From Streptomyces sp. L-9-10 (GTDB lineage Bacteria > Actinomycetota > Actinomycetes > Streptomycetales > Streptomycetaceae): DNA of 64,000 nucleotides. The translations under genes and the position numbers were made by a program. A model generated the notes under the pieces. It ran no database searches, was not told the origin of the DNA, and worked only from the letters and a program-made list of their open reading frames with translations. Position 1 is the stretch's first letter, and every line of letters starts with the position of its first letter. The stretch covers positions 23,780 through 87,779 of the forward strand of contig NZ_PHRF01000034.1 in assembly GCF_004151105.1 (NCBI RefSeq), in the 5' to 3' direction. Shown piece by piece: positions 52,031-60,694 of this stretch.

Positions 52031-52915
52031 TCAGTCGGCGAGGATCGTCACATCGAGACCGCCGAGCCACTCCGGGGCCGCGCGCAGGTCGATTCCGGTG
52101 ATCCTCCCGTCCGTGATCGTGAAGCCGAACACGACGCGCGGCTGTCCGCCCGGCGCCGCTACGGCGCACGCCGTTCCGTTCACGAGCGCCGGCCGCAGGG
52201 CCCTGGCGCGTCCCAGGATGGTGCGGGCCACGGCCGCCGCGCCCCGTACCTCGCCCGCCGCGCCCGCCTTCATGGCCGCCCGGTCGGCCCGGACCACGAC
52301 ATCCGGATCGAGCAGCGCGAGAAGCGCGTCGAAGTCGCCGTCGCGCGTGGCGGCGAGGAAGGCGGCGACGATCTCCCGCCGGCGGCCGGGATCGGCGTCG
52401 GTGGCGGTGGGCGCGTCCCGTACCCGGCGTCTGGCCCGGCTGGCGAGCTGCCGCGCCGCCGCCGGGGTGCGTTCCAGGACGGGCGCGACCTCGGTGAAGG
52501 GCACGGCGAACAGATCGTGCAGTACGAACGCCAGCCGCTCCGCGGGCGTCAGCGTGTCGAGCACCACCAGCAGCGCGCTGCTCACCGCGTCGGCGAGCAG
52601 CGCTTCGTGCTCGGGACCGAGCGGGTCCGCGCGGCTGTCGGCAGGCCCCGGTACGTACGTGTCCAGCGGCTCTTCGCGACGCGACGCGCGCGTGCGCAGT
52701 ATGTCCAGACAGATCCGGCCGATGACCGTCGTCAGCCATCCGCCGAGGTTCTCGACCTCGTCCGCGCCGGAGCGGCTGAGCCGTAGCCAGGTCTCCTGGA
52801 CGGCGTCGTCCGCCTCGCTCAGCGAGCCGAGGATCCGGAACGCCACCGCTCTGAGGTGGTTCCGGTGCTCCTCGAACCGCGCCGTCAGCAGTTCGTTCTC
52901 GTCCTCGTCGTGCAT
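52031..52915 (-). CDS. ECF RNA polymerase sigma factor, ECF41 (SigJ-like) group with SnoaL-like domain
   Basis: 294 aa. Sigma region 2 (HLRAVAFRILGSLSEADDAV followed by QETWLRL), region 4 (LDTLTPAERLAFVLHDLFAV, PAAARQLASRARRRVRD), then a C-terminal SnoaL/NTF2-like domain of about 110 residues (AFLAATRDGDFDALLALLDP). No anti-sigma gene adjacent. In ECF41 sigmas the fused C-terminal domain replaces the anti-sigma factor and modulates activity. Both promoters in the gap to the methyltransferase match the ECF41 motif, pointing to autoregulation. Confidence 0.92.
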   Translation of the reverse strand: MHDEDENELLTARFEEHRNHLRAVAFRILGSLSEADDAVQETWLRLSRSGADEVENLGGWLTTVIGRICLDILRTRASRREEPLDTYVPGPADSRADPLGPEHEALLADAVSSALLVVLDTLTPAERLAFVLHDLFAVPFTEVAPVLERTPAAARQLASRARRRVRDAPTATDADPGRRREIVAAFLAATRDGDFDALLALLDPDVVVRADRAAMKAGAAGEVRGAAAVARTILGRARALRPALVNGTACAVAAPGGQPRVVFGFTITDGRITGIDLRAAPEWLGGLDVTILAD

Positions 52916-52941
52916 GTCACATTCCTCCGTCGGCCTCCGTC
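52915..52941 (+). promoter_or_regulatory. ECF41-type promoter facing the methyltransferase gene
   Basis: TGTCACA (52915-52921), 16-bp spacer, CGTC (52938-52941): exact fit to the ECF41 consensus as I recall it (TGTCACA-N16-CGTC). It reads toward the gene at 53111 and overlaps the sigma start codon. Confidence 0.7.
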
Positions 52942-52949
52942 AGCACTGT

Positions 52950-52977
52950 GACGGACGGGATCCCGTCGGATGTGACA
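52950..52977 (-). promoter_or_regulatory. ECF41-type promoter of the sigma factor gene
   Basis: On the minus strand TGTCACA (52977-52971), 17-bp spacer, CGTC (52953-52950), 35 bp before the sigma ATG. One base longer spacing than the divergent copy. Confidence 0.65.
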
Positions 52978-53110
52978 TCGCGCGTCGCCCCGCGCGGGCG
53001 AGGCTGATGCCCTTGTCGGTGGCCGGGCGGTACGTCCGCCAGTCTGTGAGTCCGTGACCCCGCGAGTCCGTGGGTCAACGAATGTGTGCGAGAAGGGCGG
53101 TAGGGGCGGT

Positions 53111-53956
53111 ATGCCTGAGGGCTGGGAGTGGGACGACACGCTGTTCTCGGGATCGGCTCCCTACTACTGGCGCGGGCGGCTCCCGTACGCGCCCGGACTC
53201 GTGGAGCTGCTCGCCGAGGTCCTGACGCTCGACGGCCGGGGGCGTCTGCTCGATGTGGGCTGCGGGCCCGGCACCCTCGCGCTGAGATTCGCGCACCTGT
53301 TCGCCGAGGTGGTCGGCGTGGACCCGGACGGCGGGATGGTCGCCGAGGCCGGGCGGCGCGCCGACACGGCGGGCGCGGCCCGGAAGGCGAGGTGGGTCCA
53401 GGTCCGGGCCGAGGAACTGCCCGCGGGGCTCGGGGCGTTCACCGTCGCGGCCTTCGGTCAGTCCTTCCACTGGATGGACCGTGATCTGGTGGCGGCGACG
53501 GTCCGGGACATGCTCCGGCCGGCCGGCGCCCTGCTGCATATCGCGGACCTGAAGACGGAGACGCGAACCGTCGACGGCCTCCCGTATCCCGGCGTGCCCT
53601 ACGCGGCCATCGACGATCTGGTCAGGCGGTACCTGGGCCCGATCCGGCGCGCCGGACGCGGGGTACTGCGGTACGGGACGCCCGGTGACGAGGCCGACGT
53701 GCTCCGCAGGGCGGGCTTCGCGGGACCGGAGCGGTATGTCGTACGCGGAGGGCAGGCGCTGGAGCGCTCCTCCGGTGATGTCGTGGCATGGGCGTTCTCG
53801 ATGTCCTCGTCCGCGCCGCACCTTTTCGGCACGCGACGCGGCGAGTTCGAGGCGGATCTCGGCCGGCTCCTGCGGGAGACCTCGCCGTCGGGCCGGTTCT
53901 CCGAACGTCAGCCGAGTACCGAGGTCTTCGTCTGGCGCGAGCCCTCAGCCCGGTAG
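53111..53956 (+). CDS. Class I SAM-dependent methyltransferase
   Basis: 281 aa, ATG with GTAGGGGCGGT. Motif I LLDVGCGPGTLALRFAHLF (about residues 47-65), acidic end of strand 2 VVGVDPDGGM, motif IV-like FGQSFHWMDRD, as in methyltransferase domain 11/25 proteins. Substrate unknown. Expressed divergently from the ECF41-type sigma factor and preceded by a matching promoter, so it is probably a direct member of that regulon; classical ECF41 neighbours are COE-type oxidoreductases, so this partner is unusual. Confidence 0.88.
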   Translation: MPEGWEWDDTLFSGSAPYYWRGRLPYAPGLVELLAEVLTLDGRGRLLDVGCGPGTLALRFAHLFAEVVGVDPDGGMVAEAGRRADTAGAARKARWVQVRAEELPAGLGAFTVAAFGQSFHWMDRDLVAATVRDMLRPAGALLHIADLKTETRTVDGLPYPGVPYAAIDDLVRRYLGPIRRAGRGVLRYGTPGDEADVLRRAGFAGPERYVVRGGQALERSSGDVVAWAFSMSSSAPHLFGTRRGEFEADLGRLLRETSPSGRFSERQPSTEVFVWREPSAR

Positions 53957-54060
53957 CCCCGGCCCGGTAGCCCCGGCCCGGTAGCTCCCAGCTCGTCAGC
54001 CCTCCGCCCGGCAGCCCTCCGCTCAGTGCGGCGCCCCGAGCCGAAGCACAGCCGCCGCGC

Positions 54061-54801
54061 TCACGGCGCGGTGCGTGGAGTGGTCATGGTGCCGTTGATC
54101 ACCATGCGGAAGGACCAGGCGAGACGTTGCCCGGGGGCGCCGGAGGTCAGGTCGCCGCCGAGCGCGGCGATACGCGGATGCGTGTCGGGGGACGCGTCAC
54201 GCAACGCGGCGACGAGGGCGTGGTGTTCGGCCTCGGCCCCGGCGGTCCGGTCGCGCGCGGAGTGTTCCGCGGCGTTGGCGGTGGCTACCTGGAGCAGTAC
54301 GTCGACGCCCCAGGCGGCCTGCGCGTCCGGTACCCCGCCCTCGTGCAGAAGGGAGAGGACGGCCTCGACCAGGGCCAGATAGTTGGGGCCCGAGGGACGG
54401 GCGATCAGCGCGGAGTGGGCGAGGCTGGGGTGCGCGAACAGTACGTGCGTGTACGAGCCGAGCAGCCGCGCCAGCCGCTCGCGCCAGTCGCCCGTACCCG
54501 TGTCGCCCGTACCCGTGTCGCCCTCGCCCTCGCCGTCGGCCGCCGCCGGGGACAGATCGACGGCGCCGAGCAACTCCTCCAGGATCGCCGCGTGCAGCTC
54601 GGCGGTGCTGGCCACGTACACGTACAGCGAGGCCGGGCCGGTGTCGAGTTCCTGGGCGAGCCGCCGCATGGTGACGCGCTGTAGTCCTTCGCTCTCCATC
54701 AGGCGGACCGCGGTGGCGACGATGCCCTCATAGGTGAGGGCGGGCTTGGCGGGCCGTTCGCGGCGGCTGCGGGGCGCGGGGGTTCGCGGAGTCACGAACA
54801 C
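54061..54801 (-). CDS. TetR/AcrR family regulator
   Basis: 246 aa from GTG at 54801 (54795 also possible). HTH: LTYEGIVATAVRLMESEGLQ and MRRLAQELDTGPASLYVYVA (about residues 45-64), ligand domain of the TetR_C_1-like type, interrupted by an Asp/Gly/Thr linker with a duplicated DTGTGDTGTGDW. Regulates an unknown target; the palindrome directly upstream suggests autoregulation. The 104 bp to the left, after the methyltransferase, contain short CCCGGTAGC repeats only. Confidence 0.88.
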   Translation of the reverse strand: MFVTPRTPAPRSRRERPAKPALTYEGIVATAVRLMESEGLQRVTMRRLAQELDTGPASLYVYVASTAELHAAILEELLGAVDLSPAAADGEGEGDTGTGDTGTGDWRERLARLLGSYTHVLFAHPSLAHSALIARPSGPNYLALVEAVLSLLHEGGVPDAQAAWGVDVLLQVATANAAEHSARDRTAGAEAEHHALVAALRDASPDTHPRIAALGGDLTSGAPGQRLAWSFRMVINGTMTTPRTAP

Positions 54802-54807
54802 ACCTTA

Positions 54808-54821
54808 ACGAACATGTTCGT
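54808..54821. promoter_or_regulatory. Perfect 14-bp palindrome upstream of the TetR gene
   Basis: ACGAACATGTTCGT (54808-54821) lies 6 bp before the GTG. With a second half-site-like GTCACGAACA overlapping the start codon, it is the probable operator. Confidence 0.65.
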
Positions 54822-54924
54822 ACCGGTGGCGCGCTCCGGGTTCGCAGGCGGGCGTGCCGGGCAGGCACGCTCGCCGCGTGAGTGGATCAACGTGCGGACT
54901 GGACGGAAGAAGACGCCCGCCGCG

Positions 54925-56559
54925 TCAGTGTGCGGAGATCTGCTTGAGTGCCGCCCCCTGGTAGCGGGCCCCCGCGTTCCAGAGGATGAAGGACTTCATC
55001 TTGTTGGCCTCCGCGGCCTTGATCTGTTCGGCGACCTGGGCCGGCCCGTAGTGGCTGCCCATCGAGAAGTCCTGGAGCCACGGGACGATCTCGGTCTGGG
55101 TGCCCTTCGCCAGGCGGGCGAAGTCGGCGAGCGAGCGCTGCACGATCGCGTACGGCGCGGTGTCGGGGTTGGCGACGCCGTACTCCCCGGGCCCCCAGTG
55201 GGACGGGTAGACCATCGGCGCGATGTAGTCGCTGACCTTGACCAGGGCGGCGATGTCCTGGGCGATCTCCTTGGGCCGGGTGGCGGCTATGCCGAAGACC
55301 GAGACGCCGAGGTACTTGGCGTGCGGGCGCATCGCGATCCGGGTGTCGCCGACGAACGACGTGATGGCCTGCTCCGGCGTGGTGGACCCGATGCCCGGGA
55401 AGCGCATCTTCGACAGCGGGCCGTCGGGGCGGCGCACGTAGTCGTAGAGGATGTCGTCGAAGCCGAGCTGAGCCGCTTCGACGGCGAGGTCCTGGTTGTA
55501 CTTGCGGACCGTGGGATCGGCGAAGTTGGTGAAGGCCAGCTTTCCGTAGTGGCCGCCGCCGGCGTACGCCTCTCCTTCGGGGGTCTGCACGACCTGGTCG
55601 CGCTTGCCGCCCTTCCAGGCCGCCGTGGCGAGCAGGGGGTCGCGGAAGGCGACGATGCGGCCGATGACCTGGGCACCGGCGGCGTGGATCTCGGCTATCG
55701 CCTTGCGGGCGTCGTAGTAGCCCTTGGCCGAACCGATCTGACGGGCCAGCGGCACCTGGGAGGCGTACCCCACCTCGCCGTCCTCGTCCTTGACGTCCAG
55801 CTCGACGGCGTTGAGCTTGCCGCTGCGGATCAGCGCGAGGACGTTGGTGCGCAGGGTCTTGTCGGCCCAGCCGATGGCCGTGATGTGCGCGGCGCGGATC
55901 ATGGGGCGGCGGCCCCGGGTCGACACTGCCTTGGCGGTGAGGTTTCCCGCGCGGTCCACGGCGGTGATGTTCACGACGGGTGTGCCCTTGGGAACCGTGA
56001 TCTTGAAGGCCCCCTCCTTGTCGACGGGAACCTCCTTGCCGTCGACGCTGACCTTGGCGTCGGTGGAGGCCTTGCCGGTGACGGTCACGGGGTCGGCGAC
56101 GTTCTTGATCACGGGGTCGGCCACGTTCAGGTCGGGGGCGTGGGTGTCCACGGTGAAGCCCACGACCTCCCGGTACGAGGCGAAGGGGAGACTGCTGTCG
56201 CCCTCCACCACCAGGACGTGCTTTCCCTCGGTCAGGCGCGGGATGGCGAGTTTCAGCCGGGTGCCCTCAGCTTTGACGGGGACCACCGCGCCGTCCAGGG
56301 TGGCGCGCACCTTGTCCTTGCCACCGGCCGCTTCGGCATCGATGTAGGCGCTGACCTGTGCGGCCTTGCGCCCGTCGAGGACCGCGCCGTCAGTGAGACC
56401 GTGCACACCCGGGCCCGGCGCGAGAAAGGTCCAGGCGCCGACGCCCGCTCCCGTCAGTGCGAGCGCAACGGCTGTCGCAATCAGGGCGCGGCGGCGGCCC
56501 GGACGGGGGGGACGGTAGGCGGAGGAGGCGGCATACGATATGCGCTTCGTGGTCATCAT
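54925..56559 (-). CDS. Membrane-anchored putative glycoside hydrolase (DUF4015 / GH-like TIM barrel)
   Basis: 544 aa. One N-terminal transmembrane helix near residues 24-46 after a basic stretch, so anchored with the body outside. Residues about 75-210 are two Ig/Big-like domains (VTVTGKASTDAKVSVDGKEV); residues 215-544 form the putative glycoside hydrolase barrel of PF13200: LNAVELDVKDEDGEVGYASQ, ELGFDDILYDYVRRP-like LGFDDILYDYVRRPDG, APMVYPSHWGPGEYGVANPD. Asp/Glu at the strand ends are likely catalytic. Divergent from a lipoprotein deacetylase; a shared role in cell-wall or capsule polysaccharide is plausible. Confidence 0.88.
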   Translation of the reverse strand: MMTTKRISYAASSAYRPPRPGRRRALIATAVALALTGAGVGAWTFLAPGPGVHGLTDGAVLDGRKAAQVSAYIDAEAAGGKDKVRATLDGAVVPVKAEGTRLKLAIPRLTEGKHVLVVEGDSSLPFASYREVVGFTVDTHAPDLNVADPVIKNVADPVTVTGKASTDAKVSVDGKEVPVDKEGAFKITVPKGTPVVNITAVDRAGNLTAKAVSTRGRRPMIRAAHITAIGWADKTLRTNVLALIRSGKLNAVELDVKDEDGEVGYASQVPLARQIGSAKGYYDARKAIAEIHAAGAQVIGRIVAFRDPLLATAAWKGGKRDQVVQTPEGEAYAGGGHYGKLAFTNFADPTVRKYNQDLAVEAAQLGFDDILYDYVRRPDGPLSKMRFPGIGSTTPEQAITSFVGDTRIAMRPHAKYLGVSVFGIAATRPKEIAQDIAALVKVSDYIAPMVYPSHWGPGEYGVANPDTAPYAIVQRSLADFARLAKGTQTEIVPWLQDFSMGSHYGPAQVAEQIKAAEANKMKSFILWNAGARYQGAALKQISAH

Positions 56560-56759
56560 GAGTCCTTCGTGCAGTGGGCCGGGGTGGTTCCTCCATTGAT
56601 TGCCACACCGGCGTGTCGCACCTCCTGTTCTGACCGGATGTCACACGAACGGCCGCTTTCCGCCCCGGCGTGGTGACTGCGCCATCCAGGGGACGATGCG
56701 ATACAGGGGCTCTCTCAGCCGGTAGGGATGGCGCGACACTTTCGCCTTGGAGGACCCTC

Positions 56760-57767
56760 ATGCGCCACCCTCTCGCCCCTCTCTGCGCCCTGGCGGGCGC
56801 CGCCCTGCTCGCCTCGGGCTGTTCCCCAGGGTCGTCACCGGCCGCCGGGGAACAGCAGGGGGCCTCGGCCGCGGCGGCCAGCGCCGTCGCCGCCAAGGCC
56901 CCGGCGGAGGTCGGCGCCGATGAACTCGGCCAGGTGCCGGTGCTGATGTACCACCAGCTCACCGCGAAACCGGCCAGCGTCTACGACCGCACCCCGGCCG
57001 ATTTCCGGGCCGAGCTGGAGCGCCTCGCCCGGGAGAAGTACGTGCCGGTCACCGCCCGGGACTTCCAGACGGGCCATATCGACATCCCGGCCGGAACGCA
57101 CCCCGTGGTCCTCACGTTCGACGACTCGACCAACAGTCAGGTGAGCCTCGACGCGAGCGGCAACCCGGCGAAGGACTCGGCCATCGCCATCCTCGCGGAG
57201 ACGGCGAAGAAGCACCCCGGGTTCAAGCCGGTGGCGACCTTCTTCGTCAACGCGGACGCCTTCTCGGCCACCGGTCCCGCCAAGGCGCTGAAATGGCTGA
57301 AGGAGCACGGGCACGAGATCGGCAACCACACCGACCGCCACCCGAACCTGGGCTCCCTGGACCCGACGGGCGCCGCGAAAGCCATCGTCGGCGGACAGCA
57401 GGCGATCGTGAAGGCCGCGCCCGGGACCAAGGTCACCTCCCTCGCCCTGCCCTTCGGGTCCATGCCCAAGCCGCCCGAGGTCGCCGCGCGGGGAACGGGC
57501 TACCGCAACGACGGGGTGTACCTCGTGGGCGCCAACCCCTCGGTCTCGCCGTTCGCCAAGACCTTCGCACCGGGCGCGATCCCGCGGATCCGTTCGGCGG
57601 GCCCGAAGGACGCGGACGCCGAGTTCGGTTCGTCGCGGTGGCTGGACAAGCTCGCCGACGGCAAGAACTGGTACGTCTCGGACGGGGACCCGAACACGGT
57701 CTCCTTCCCGCGTGCCTCGCAGGACAACGTGGCACCGGCCTTCGCGAAGCGGGCCCGGCCGTACTAG
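56760..57767 (+). CDS. Lipoprotein polysaccharide deacetylase (NodB domain)
   Basis: 335 aa, ATG with TTGGAGGACC. Lipobox LLASGC, lipidated Cys21, followed by an Ala/Ser/Gly linker. NodB domain: VPVLMYHQLTAKP, motif 1 VVLTFDDSTNS (catalytic and metal Asp), motif 2 HEIGNHTDRHPNL (HxxxH-type metal ligands), motif 3 TSLALPFGSMPKPPE. Removes acetyl groups from N-acetylated polysaccharide outside the membrane. Divergent from the putative glycoside hydrolase at 54925-56559. Confidence 0.92.
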   Translation: MRHPLAPLCALAGAALLASGCSPGSSPAAGEQQGASAAAASAVAAKAPAEVGADELGQVPVLMYHQLTAKPASVYDRTPADFRAELERLAREKYVPVTARDFQTGHIDIPAGTHPVVLTFDDSTNSQVSLDASGNPAKDSAIAILAETAKKHPGFKPVATFFVNADAFSATGPAKALKWLKEHGHEIGNHTDRHPNLGSLDPTGAAKAIVGGQQAIVKAAPGTKVTSLALPFGSMPKPPEVAARGTGYRNDGVYLVGANPSVSPFAKTFAPGAIPRIRSAGPKDADAEFGSSRWLDKLADGKNWYVSDGDPNTVSFPRASQDNVAPAFAKRARPY

Positions 57768-57819
57768 GAGGACCACGAGGCGGTACCCGTACGGGACTTG
57801 GGCGGTGCCGGGGGTACCG

Positions 57820-57871
57820 GACTACCGGTCTTCCGGGACTACCGGTCTTCCGGGACCACCGGGACCACCGG
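57820..57871. repeat. Tandem repeats downstream of the deacetylase
   Basis: GACTACCGGTCTTCCGG twice (57820-57836, 57837-57853), then GACCACCGG twice (57854-57871). They fill the convergent gap before the VOC gene and could fold into a hairpin through ACCGGT. Confidence 0.75.
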
Positions 57872-57885
57872 GCCCCGTCCGGGCG

Positions 57886-58347
57886 TCAGTCCAGGCAGAA
57901 CTCGTTGCCCTCGGGGTCCGTCAGCACGAGGAAGCCGGCTTCCAGCGGGGGCGCGGGCTCGTGGCGGCGTACCCGCGTCGCTCCCAGCGCCACGAGCCGC
58001 TCGCACTCGGCCTCCAGCGCCGCCATCCGCTCCTCTCCCCGCAGTCCGGGAGCCACGCGGACGTCGAGGTGGACGCGGTTCTTGGTGACCTTGTCCTCCG
58101 GCACCTGCTGGAAGAAGAGCCGGGGACCGTGCCCGTCCGGGTCCTCGACGGCCGATCGCGCGTTGCGCTCCTCCTCCGGTACGCCGATCCGCTCGAGGAA
58201 GTCGTCCCACGCGGCCAGCGGGTCGGCGTCCTCGGGCAGGTCGACTCCGGGCGGGCCGGGGTGGACGTAGCCCAGGGCGTCCCGCCAGAAGGACGACAGC
58301 GCGCGCGGGTCGTGGGCGTCGAAGGTGATCTGGACATGACGGCTCAT
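57886..58347 (-). CDS. VOC family (glyoxalase-like) protein
   Basis: 153 aa from ATG at 58347 (MSRHVQITFDAHDPRALSSF). Two beta-alpha-beta-beta-beta modules with the N-terminal FDAHDP His and the C-terminal DPEGNEFCLD strand typical of glyoxalase/bleomycin-resistance-like proteins. Substrate unknown. Its start overlaps the DinB-like gene stop by 4 bp, so the two are one operon; the frame is open upstream through that gene but not coding. Confidence 0.9.
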   Translation of the reverse strand: MSRHVQITFDAHDPRALSSFWRDALGYVHPGPPGVDLPEDADPLAAWDDFLERIGVPEEERNARSAVEDPDGHGPRLFFQQVPEDKVTKNRVHLDVRVAPGLRGEERMAALEAECERLVALGATRVRRHEPAPPLEAGFLVLTDPEGNEFCLD

Positions 58348-58931
58348 CGGGTCGCTCCGTTCGTGGTGGATGCCGTGTGTGCGTAGAGGTCGCGCAGCAG
58401 GCAGACCTCGGACAGGTGGTGGATCAGCTCGCGGTTGATGTGCAGCACCAGATCGGCCATGGGTGCCTCGGGGTAGGGCTCCTTCTCGCCGACCGGGACC
58501 CGGAGCCCGGCGTCGCCGAGACCGGCCACCCCGGCCAGCCAGATGTCGAGCTGGGTCCGCAGCTGGTCGAGCGCGGTGGCCGCGTCGCCGGCGTACTCCC
58601 AGGTCTCGTACGACACCTCCGGTGCGCCGAAGTGCGCCGCGTTGCGCGTGGCGAGCACGCCGACGATGACGTGAGCGAGCCGCCAGGCGATCGTGGTGAA
58701 GGCCGCGGGGACCGGCTCGGGAAACGTGTAGTCCACCGTGAAGTCCCCGGCACCGTGCCGCACGGGCGACGTCGAGCCGTCGCGCGGCCGTACGGTCCAG
58801 GCGTCCGGCACCGGCGACCAGAAGTACTCGTCGTCGGTGAGGCTTTCGAGCCGGGCTCGTAGCTGATGGTTCCAGTGGAACTCCCACTGCTCGCGCAGCG
58901 TCCGGTTCCAGTCGAGTTCGTCTGCGTCCAT
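58344..58931 (-). CDS. DinB/YfiT-like putative metal-dependent hydrolase
   Basis: 195 aa four-helix bundle. LREQWEFHWNHQLRARLESL at the start, FTTIAWRLAHVIVGVLATRN in the middle and DLVLHINRELIHHLSEVCLL at the end place His residues of the DinB metal site; GDFTVDYTF lies between. The superfamily includes thiol-dependent enzymes that use mycothiol or bacillithiol, so a mycothiol-linked reaction is conceivable. Co-transcribed with the VOC gene; divergent from the WYL regulator, which probably controls both. Confidence 0.85.
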   Translation of the reverse strand: MDADELDWNRTLREQWEFHWNHQLRARLESLTDDEYFWSPVPDAWTVRPRDGSTSPVRHGAGDFTVDYTFPEPVPAAFTTIAWRLAHVIVGVLATRNAAHFGAPEVSYETWEYAGDAATALDQLRTQLDIWLAGVAGLGDAGLRVPVGEKEPYPEAPMADLVLHINRELIHHLSEVCLLRDLYAHTASTTNGATR

Positions 58932-58993
58932 GGAGCCACCCTCGCACCGAGAGCGGACAGGATCGGTCCGCTATCTCTGACAGGGTTGGCGCC

Positions 58994-60001
58994 ATGGGCG
59001 CGGCGAGCGGGGACGAACGGGGTACGACGGAGCGGGTGCTGACCCTGCTCGGGCTGCTTCAGCAGCGCCGGGTCTGGACCGGCCCCGAGCTGGCCGTCCG
59101 GCTCGGGGTCACGCCGCGCACGGTACGGCGTGATGTCGAGCGGCTGCGCACGCTCGGCTATCCGGTGCATGCCGGCCAGGGCGTCGGCGGCGGCTACCAG
59201 CTCGGCCCGGGGCAGGACCTGCCGCCGCTGCTCCTCGACGACGAGGAGGCGATCGCCACCGCGGTCTCGCTGCTCGCCGGCGCGGGCGGCGCGGGCGGCG
59301 CGGTCGTGGGCGCCGGCGACGCCGCGCTCCGGGCGCTGACCAAGCTCGACCGGGTGCTGCCCATCCGGCTGCGGCACGAGGTGCGCGCGCTCTCCGGCTC
59401 GGTGGAGTTCTTCGGCGGAGGCCGCGCGCCGGTCGACCCCGAGGTGCTCATGACACTGGCCAGAGCCTGCCGGGACGAGGTCGAGGCCGGTTTCGGCTAC
59501 CCGTCCGGGGACGAGATACGACGGCGCCGGGTCGAGCCCCACCGTCTGGTCGCCTCCGACCGGCGCTGGTACCTCCTCGCCTACGACCTCGATCGTGACG
59601 ACTGGCGCAGCTTCCGCGTCGACCGGATGTCCGGTGTGTCCGCACGGACCTGGCGCTTCCGCCCGCGCGAGGCGCCCGACGCGGCGGCGTACGTACAGGA
59701 GGGGGTGGCGAGCCGGGTCTACCCGCACCAGGCGCGCTTCCTCGTGCACGCGCCGGCCGACACGGTGCGCGCGCAGATTCCGGCGTCGGCGGCTGTCGTA
59801 CGACGGCGGGGGAGTGGGGTCTGCGAGGTGCTCAGCGGCGGCGGGGACCTCGACTTCGTGCTCATGCGTGTGCTCCTGCTGGGGCACGACTTCGAGGTAC
59901 TCGACCCTCCGGAGCTCGGCGACCGCTGTCGCGCGCTGGCGGAGAGACTGCTGTCCGCCGGTGTGGCGACGTCACCGGTGCCGGACGCGGAGGAGCCATG
60001 A
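58994..60001 (+). CDS. YafY-type WYL domain regulator
   Basis: 335 aa. N-terminal HTH_11 winged helix (RVWTGPELAVRLGVTPRTVR followed by RDVERLRTLGYPV), WYL domain with DRRWYLLAYDLDRDDWRSFR (W-Y-L near residues 193-195), and the C-terminal WCX extension (LDFVLMRVLLLGHDFEVLDP). Binds small ligands or nucleic acids in this family. Divergent from DinB-VOC across 62 bp containing CGGAC-N7-GTCCG (near 58955-58971), a likely operator. Confidence 0.92.
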   Translation: MGAASGDERGTTERVLTLLGLLQQRRVWTGPELAVRLGVTPRTVRRDVERLRTLGYPVHAGQGVGGGYQLGPGQDLPPLLLDDEEAIATAVSLLAGAGGAGGAVVGAGDAALRALTKLDRVLPIRLRHEVRALSGSVEFFGGGRAPVDPEVLMTLARACRDEVEAGFGYPSGDEIRRRRVEPHRLVASDRRWYLLAYDLDRDDWRSFRVDRMSGVSARTWRFRPREAPDAAAYVQEGVASRVYPHQARFLVHAPADTVRAQIPASAAVVRRRGSGVCEVLSGGGDLDFVLMRVLLLGHDFEVLDPPELGDRCRALAERLLSAGVATSPVPDAEEP

Positions 60002-60091
60002 GCCGGGACCGTCGGGTCTCACGGGAAGGAGACCGTCCCGCGTGGCACCGTCCCGCGAGGCACCGCCCCGTGCGGTGACGCGGAGCCGTCT

Positions 60092-60694
60092 CTACAGCCA
60101 GTCGTGTTCACGCGCGTAGCGCGCCGCTTCGTGCCGGGTCCGCGTCTGGGTCTTCTGCATGGCGTGCGAGAGGTAGTTGCGTACGGTGCCTTCCGCCAGG
60201 TGGAGGCGGGCGGCGATGTCGGCGACGGAGTACCCGTCGCGGGTCACTCGCAGGACGTCGATCTCCCGGTCGGTGAGGGGGCAGTCGTCGACGACGGCGA
60301 GCGCGGAGACGTCCGGGTCGATCCAGCGCTTGCCCTCGTGCAGGGTGTTGATGACCGACGTGATGTGCGCGGGCTCCGCCGACTTGCTGACGAAGCCCTG
60401 GACTCCGAGTCTCAGCGCCTTGCGGAGCACTCCGGGTCTGGCATGGCGGGTCAGCATGAGGATCACCTGGTCCGGCCGCACCCGGCGGATCTGCGCGACG
60501 GCGCCGAGCCCGTCCACACCGGGCATCTCCAGGTCGATGACGAGCACGTCGGGCCGGTGCCGCAGTGTGGCCTGGACGGCCGATTCGCCGTCCTGCGCTT
60601 CGGCGAGCACGGTGATCTCGCCTTCGAGGGTCAGCAACGACGCCAGCGCCTTACGGAGAAGAGCCTCGTCGTCGGCGAGTACCACGGTGGTCAT
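60092..60694 (-). CDS. Response regulator, NarL/LuxR family
   Basis: 200 aa from ATG at 60694, which overlaps the kinase stop and has GGAAGGACG. Receiver with LADDEALLRKAL, phosphoacceptor Asp in VLVIDLEMPGVDGL (near residue 54), Lys in GFVSKSAEP. C-terminal LuxR HTH: LTDREIDVLRVTRDGYSVAD and IAARLHLAEGTVRNYLSHAM. DesR-like. Operon with the kinase and divergent from an ABC transporter, a pattern of drug or envelope-stress sensing systems. Confidence 0.93.
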   Translation of the reverse strand: MTTVVLADDEALLRKALASLLTLEGEITVLAEAQDGESAVQATLRHRPDVLVIDLEMPGVDGLGAVAQIRRVRPDQVILMLTRHARPGVLRKALRLGVQGFVSKSAEPAHITSVINTLHEGKRWIDPDVSALAVVDDCPLTDREIDVLRVTRDGYSVADIAARLHLAEGTVRNYLSHAMQKTQTRTRHEAARYAREHDWL

